The notes beneath the pieces were generated by a model that saw nothing but the letters and a program-made list of their open reading frames with translations, made no database searches and was not told the origin of the DNA. Of a DNA stretch of 64,000 nt, positions 59,933 to 64,000 are shown piece after piece. Every line of letters starts with the position of its first letter. The first letter of the stretch is position 1. The translations under genes and the position numbers were made by a program. The DNA lies in assembly GCF_014158035.1 (NCBI RefSeq), contig NZ_JACFXW010000001.1:4194001-4258000 (forward strand), written 5' to 3'. This DNA is from Rhizobium sp. G21. Its GTDB lineage: Bacteria; Pseudomonadota; Alphaproteobacteria; Rhizobiales; Rhizobiaceae.

Positions 59933-61821
59933 TCAAAATAGATCGAGATGGATGGGATCGAGGTTTTGCCGCGCCCGTTCCGCCGCAAGCGCATAGGCTT
60001 TTTCGAGACCGACGCAGAAGCGCTCCGCATTGAACAAAGGCGCCGTTTCGCGGCTCGACGCCAGGTGTCGACGCACAGCGGAGAGATGGTCGGGGACCGG
60101 GCGAGGCGCACGGCCTGGGCCACGAAGGCCGCGCTGTCGGCCGCCACGAAATCCGGCAGTCCGACGGCGTTCAAAAGACTTTCGGAGACGCGAGAAGCGA
60201 AGTTCGAGCCCTTTTTGGTCAAGGTCGGGACCCCGGCCCAGAGCATGTCGGACGTGGTCGTATGGCCGTTATAGGGGAACGTGTCGAGATGCAGGTCGGC
60301 AGCGGCGGCGCGGGCGAGATGAGCTTCGTAATCGGCGGTCGCGGCGAAGATCAACCGGTCGCGCGCGACGCCTTCCTTCTCCATTCGCGCAGCGAAATTC
60401 TCGCGCATCAGCGGAGCTTCGAGGAGCGTCCAGAGACGGCTTTCGGGCGTGTCGCGTAAGATCTCGGCCCAGAGTTTCAGCGTCTCGAGCGTGATCTTGC
60501 GGTTGGCGTTGAAGCTCGCGAACAGGAAGCGGTCATCAGGCAGGCCCAGCGTCGCTCGGTCGATCCGCGCGGGAAGGGGGCGTGTTCGCGCGTCGTTCGG
60601 CTGATAACTGTCGGGCAGGCGTATGAACTTCTCGTGGTAATGCGGCCTTGCGCTGTCCGGCAGTACGAAACGGTCGCCGATCACATAATCCAGGTCGATC
60701 ATCTGGGTGGAGCCGGGATAGCCGAGCCAGGCGACGTGAACCGGCGCGATCGGATGATTGAGCACATGGCTGCGCGAGCCGCCGGTGTGCCCCTTGAGAT
60801 CGACGAGAATGTCGACGCCGTCGTCGCGCATGCGCTGGGCGATCTCGCTGTCGCTGAGAGCGCCGACGCTGACGATCCGGCCCCATTGGGAGCGGCCGCC
60901 GTCGTCGCGGCGGATCAGCTCCTCGGGTGTGTAGCAATAGAGCGTCACGTCGAAACGGCGGCGGTCGTGGCGCTCCAGCACCTCGCGCATCAACCGCATC
61001 GTTGCGTGCGTGCTGCTGAAATCGTTGGAGAAATAGCCGATGCGCAGGCGCGCGCCCCAACTGTGCGCCATGGCGCGACGGGCAGCGGTGCGGTCGGCGG
61101 AACAGCCGGGCCCGAGGGTCGGGCGATTGGCGGCAAGCCGGTTCAGTCTCTCGTCGGCGCAATGCAGAAGATTGGCGTAGGGCGTCTCGCCGTCATGAGC
61201 AGCGGCGTCGCCGAGGCGCGTTCGTCGCTCTTGCATCCGGCGCTCCTGCGCCTCGATCGTGTCGTAGTCGCAGAATTCGCGCGCCACCGCCATCAGCTTG
61301 GCCTGGGCGATGTCGTCGTCGGGCCTAAGCGCCGCCAGTTTCTTGAACAAGGGCAGCGTGAAGGGATTGCGGATTTCACCGGCGATCAGCTCGGCGGCGA
61401 GATTGAGGTGGTCGGGATTGTCGCTGGCCGTCAACCGGTTCTTGAACAGGCCGAGCAGTTCGCGCTCGCCGCGGGCGTGAAATTCACGCGCGAGCAGATA
61501 AATGATGTCCGGATCGCCGTCATGGATTTTTTGCGCCTTGATCGCCGCCGCCAGCGCCTGGTCGGGGTCCCCGGCCCGGTCATGGGCGAAAGCGGCTTTC
61601 TTCCAGTATGGGAAGGCGTTTGCGCCCGCGGCGTTGGCGGCCGTTTCGAAGGCGCCGGCGGCGTCGCGGGTCATGGCGGCGGCGCTTAGGGCGTCGCCGA
61701 ACAGGCCGATCATGTCCGCGCCGGCGTCGCCTTGCGAGAGCGCATCGTTGATCAGGCGGAACGCCGTGTCGAGGTCGCCCGCGTCCAACGCGGCGCGGGC
61801 GGGTGTAAGCCGGTCTTGCAT
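59933..61821 (-). CDS. SPINDLY/OGT-type O-linked N-acetylglucosaminyltransferase (frame break near 60094)
   Basis: The protein has N-terminal TPR-like helices to about residue 200, then the GT41 catalytic region: RLRIGYFSNDFSSTHATMRL, DILVDLKGHTGGSRSHVLNH, VHVAWLGYPGSTQMIDLDYV, RFLFASFNANRKITLETLKL and DTFPYNGHTTTSDMLWAGVP. These match bacterial SPINDLY-like O-GlcNAc transferases (UDP-GlcNAc to Ser/Thr). Near the end the frame is lost in the run complementary to 60092-60095. One more C gives DHLSAVRRHLASSRETAPLF and stop at 59933, about 629 residues. The targets are unknown. In other bacteria relatives modify flagellin or surface glycoproteins. Confidence 0.87.
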
Positions 61822-61882
61822 AATCGGGGCGCTCCCTACGAATCGAGAGATTATGCAGGATCGTGGCTGGCGCGGAGGTCGC

Positions 61883-62077
61883 TCAGACCATGCGCTTCAA
61901 GGTCTGGATGACTATTTCTCCGCGATCCCTGAACATCAAGGCTCCCGCTTCGCCCGGCGGAACGACTGAAGCACCCTGCCAATCGGGCTCATGGGGCCGT
62001 AATGTGGGTTTGATGATCTTGCCGTCGCCATCGACCTCGAAGCAGTGATAGCGGCGGCGGGGTCTCTCTTCGCTCAT
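61883..62077 (-). CDS. Small protein of unknown function in the zinc cluster
   Basis: The 64-residue product ([20 protein letters not shown] and so on) has no membrane helix or signal peptide. Its start overlaps the stop of the COG0523 GTPase gene (ATGA), so it is probably translationally coupled. A lone His and Cys (YHCFEVDG) and a beta-rich sequence are visible, but no motif I can name. Expression with a zinc-linked GTPase suggests a part in zinc handling, by inference. Confidence 0.6.
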   Translation of the reverse strand: MSEERPRRRYHCFEVDGDGKIIKPTLRPHEPDWQGASVVPPGEAGALMFRDRGEIVIQTLKRMV

Positions 62078-63289
62078 GCCGCCTTCGCGCTCCAGTCCGG
62101 GAAGGGATCGGCGAGATCGCGCCAGCGCTCCGGGCGGAAGTCGGTTTCGGGAGCAAGGCAGGCGTCGAGTTCGGCGCGGATGGCCGCTTCGTTCATCGGA
62201 TCGGCGCCGATGAACACCATCTCCTGCCGACGGTCGCCCCAGACCGGATCGAAGCGGTCATAGATCGCCGAGCGGCTGGCCTGATCGGTCGGCCAGCGCT
62301 CCTGCGGCACGGCCGCCCACCACAGGCCGATCTTCTGTGTCCGGACGATCGCGCCGGCATGGCTGAGTTCGCCGACATAATGCGGTCGCGTCGCCAGCCA
62401 GAAGAAACCCTTGGCGCGCACCACGCCCGGCCAGGAGCGGTCGATGAAAGCCTTGAACTTGGCGGGATCGAAGGGCCGGAGTGCCCGATAGACGAAGGAG
62501 CGCACGCCGTATTCGTCGGTTTCCGGCGTGTGCTCGGCATAGCCGTAGAGTTCCTTGTACCAGAGCGGATGGGTATGGGCCTTGTCGAAATCGAAGCGGC
62601 CCGAGCCGAGGATCTCGGTGGGATCGACGCGGGCGAAATCGGTTTCGATGATGCGGGCGTCGGGATTGAGCGCGGCGACGATCTTGCGCGCCGCGTCGAG
62701 ATCGGCGGGGTTGGCGTCGGAGACCTTGTTGATGATCACCACGTCGGCGAATTCTATCTGCTCGACCAGCAGGTCCACCAACAAGCGCGCATCGCCTTCG
62801 CCGGCGGTCTCGCCGCGATCGGCGAGAAAGTCGTCGGAGGCGTAGTCCTTCAAGAGCGAGGCGGCGTCGACAACCGTCGCCATCGTGTCGAGACGGGCGA
62901 GTTCGGACAGGCTGAAGCCCGCCTCGTCGCGAAATTCGAAGGTGGCGGCGACCGGCAACGGCTCCGAAATGCCGGAGCTCTCGATCAACAGATAGTCGAA
63001 GCTTTTCGCGGGCGAGGCGGCTGACTTCGTTGAGCAGATCGTCGCGCAGCGTGCAACAGATGCAGCCATTGGTCATTTCGACCAATTGCTCATCGGTGGA
63101 GAGATCGGCGCCGCCTTCGCGAATGAGTTCGGCGTCGATGTTCACCTCGCTCATGTCGTTGACGATGACCGCGACCTTCAGCCCCTGGCGATTGTTGAGC
63201 ACGTGGTTCATCAGGGTCGTCTTGCCGGCGCCGAGGAAGCCTGAGAGGACGGTGACCGGGAGACGCTGATCTGCGATTTCAATTTTCAT
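62074..63289 (-). CDS. COG0523 (CobW-like) GTPase linked to zinc homeostasis (frame break near 63005)
   Basis: This G3E GTPase starts [20 protein letters not shown] and then [13 protein letters not shown], with [15 protein letters not shown] carrying the CxCC metal motif. In the A-run complementary to 63003-63006 the frame shifts. Dropping one A (or adding two) restores [20 protein letters not shown], and the protein continues through INKVSDANP to the C-terminal CobW_C domain ending at 62074, about 404 residues. A Zur-like box touches its start codon and znuA lies upstream, so it belongs to the zinc-responsive (ZigA/YeiR-type) metallochaperones, not to the cobalamin cluster. No Shine-Dalgarno is visible. 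Confidence 0.87.
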
Positions 63290-63306
63290 AATGTTATACC
63301 ATTACA
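63288..63306. promoter_or_regulatory. Zur-like box at the COG0523 gene start
   Basis: On the coding strand TGTAATGGTATAACATTAT closely matches the palindromic Zur operator of alphaproteobacteria (TGTAATGTTATAACATTACA-like). It ends on the start codon, so any transcript controlled by it would be leaderless or begin with almost no leader. Confidence 0.65.
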
Positions 63307-63319
63307 TGCAGTTGTCTGG

Positions 63320-63343
63320 AAAAGGCGGGCGCACCGGCCCGCC
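63320..63343 (-). terminator. Rho-independent terminator of znuA
   Basis: On the minus strand GGCGGGC and GCCCGCC form a 7-bp stem with a 6-base loop followed by four T. It separates znuA from the COG0523 gene, so the latter needs its own promoter. Confidence 0.75.
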
Positions 63344-63360
63344 TCGGTTGTCCGGCCTCG

Positions 63361-64000
63361 TCACCTGGCGGCGAGGCAATCCTTGAGGGAGCGGGCGATG
63401 CCGAGCATGAGATCGCCGTAGAGCGCTTCGCCCTTCTCATAGGAACCACCCTCGGGATCGAGAACGCCGCTCTTGGCGTCGGCGCCTTCCAGCACGACCC
63501 GCACCAGCTTCGGTTCGAATTGCGGCTCTGCAAAGACGCAGGTGGAGCCGAGTTCGGCCACTTTCGCCCGGATCTGTTTCAGGCGCGCCGCGCCCGGCAT
63601 CGTCTCGGGAGAAACCGTGATCGATCCAGCGACTTTCACGCCGAATTCCTTTTCGAAATACTGGTAGGCGTCGTGGAACACGATGAAAGGTTTATCCTTG
63701 ACGGGAGCGACCTCCGCCTTGATTTCAGCCGAAAGCGCATCGAGGCTGGCGTTGAGATCGGCGAGGTTCTTCTCATAGGTCTGGGTGTGTTCGGGATCGG
63801 CCAGGACGAGAGTCTTGGTCATCGCCGCCGCCATCAGCTTGGCGTTGCCGGTGTTGAGCCAGAGATGCAGGTCGACTTCTTCGCCATGATCGTGCTCATG
63901 GGTTTCAGCGGCATGGTCATGGCCTTCATGCGTTTCCCCGGCATGATCGTGGTCATGGCCGGCGTCCGGCTTTTCGTCGGCGTCATGGTGATGGTCGCCG
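63361..64000 (-). CDS. znuA: Zinc ABC transporter substrate-binding protein ZnuA (5' end beyond window)
   Basis: Only the C-terminal about 212 residues are visible, ending ARSLKDCLAAR with stop at 63361. The His/Asp-rich loop (DHHHDADEKPDAGHDHDHAG, then HEGHDHAAETHEHDHGEE) marks ZnuA-type zinc carriers. The next segment, VDLHLWLNTGNAKLMAAAMT, holds the DPHxWL-like metal site, here DLHLWL. FIVFHDAYQYFEKEFGV carries another His ligand, and CVFAEPQFEPKLVR the acidic ligand region. It is periplasmic and feeds ZnuBC, which are not in this window. Start and signal peptide lie to the right of the window. Confidence 0.93.
   Translation of the reverse strand, partial: GDHHHDADEKPDAGHDHDHAGETHEGHDHAAETHEHDHGEEVDLHLWLNTGNAKLMAAAMTKTLVLADPEHTQTYEKNLADLNASLDALSAEIKAEVAPVKDKPFIVFHDAYQYFEKEFGVKVAGSITVSPETMPGAARLKQIRAKVAELGSTCVFAEPQFEPKLVRVVLEGADAKSGVLDPEGGSYEKGEALYGDLMLGIARSLKDCLAAR

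Noticed and set aside
62074..63289. Assignment of the second CobW-like gene to cobalamin synthesis
   Set aside because: Its neighbours are znuA and a Zur-like box, and a true cobW is already present at 8457-9506.

Overview
The window looks like a chromosomal segment of a high-GC alphaproteobacterium, most likely a member of the Hyphomicrobiales (Rhizobiales). This rests on an aerobic (CobN/CobW-type) cobalamin gene set, a fixNOQP/fixGHIS-type cbb3 oxidase locus with FnrN-type boxes, rhizobial-style palindromic mosaic repeats and many ABC uptake systems. I cannot assign a genus from sequence alone.

Layout. 1-4.93 kb (minus strand): a peptide/opine-type ABC importer (Tat-exported binding protein, two permeases, a fused double ATPase cut by the window edge). 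5.85-23.3 kb: cobalamin late-pathway cluster: cobQ; a sigma70-like promoter and cobalamin riboswitch; cobP, cobW, a toxin-like pair, cobN, cobO; a TauE/SafE permease; a sulfotransferase coupled to cobE; a nucleoside hydrolase; cobA-cobB-cobC-cobD. 23.3-31.9 kb: oxygen-limitation genes: fnrN, hemN, a PAS protein, glutaminase, a hemerythrin-like protein and ccoNOQP. 32.3-38.2 kb: five surface-polysaccharide or modification genes (two glycosyltransferases, two sulfotransferases, a pyruvyl transferase). 38.5-43 kb: ccoGHIS. 43-45.1 kb: gnd and a PEBP-family protein. 45.2-59.4 kb: AraC and LacI regulators and a sugar operon (binding protein, two permeases, ATPase, beta-mannosidase, epimerase, oxidoreductase, aldo/keto reductase, GH43). 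59.5-61.8 kb: a small exported protein and a SPINDLY-type O-GlcNAc transferase. 61.9-64 kb: zinc genes (a 64-residue protein, a COG0523 GTPase with a Zur-like box, and the 3' end of znuA).

The genes work together as follows. CobP/W/N/O and CobA-E supply late corrin chemistry and sit behind a B12-sensing leader. FnrN boxes (three near-perfect copies) tie hemN, ccoNOQP and ccoGHIS into one microaerobic regulon. The LacI-type protein probably controls uptake and breakdown of beta-mannosides/xylosides.

Two things dominate interpretation. First, at least 16 genes carry small frame breaks, mostly single-base losses in homopolymer runs, in otherwise well-conserved genes. This looks like uncorrected consensus error, so I give such genes as whole loci and state where the frame changes. 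Second, cobN is interrupted twice by about 150-175 bp palindromic mosaic elements, which is not a simple sequencing slip. The window also shows an apparent polysaccharide island between the two halves of the cbb3 locus.
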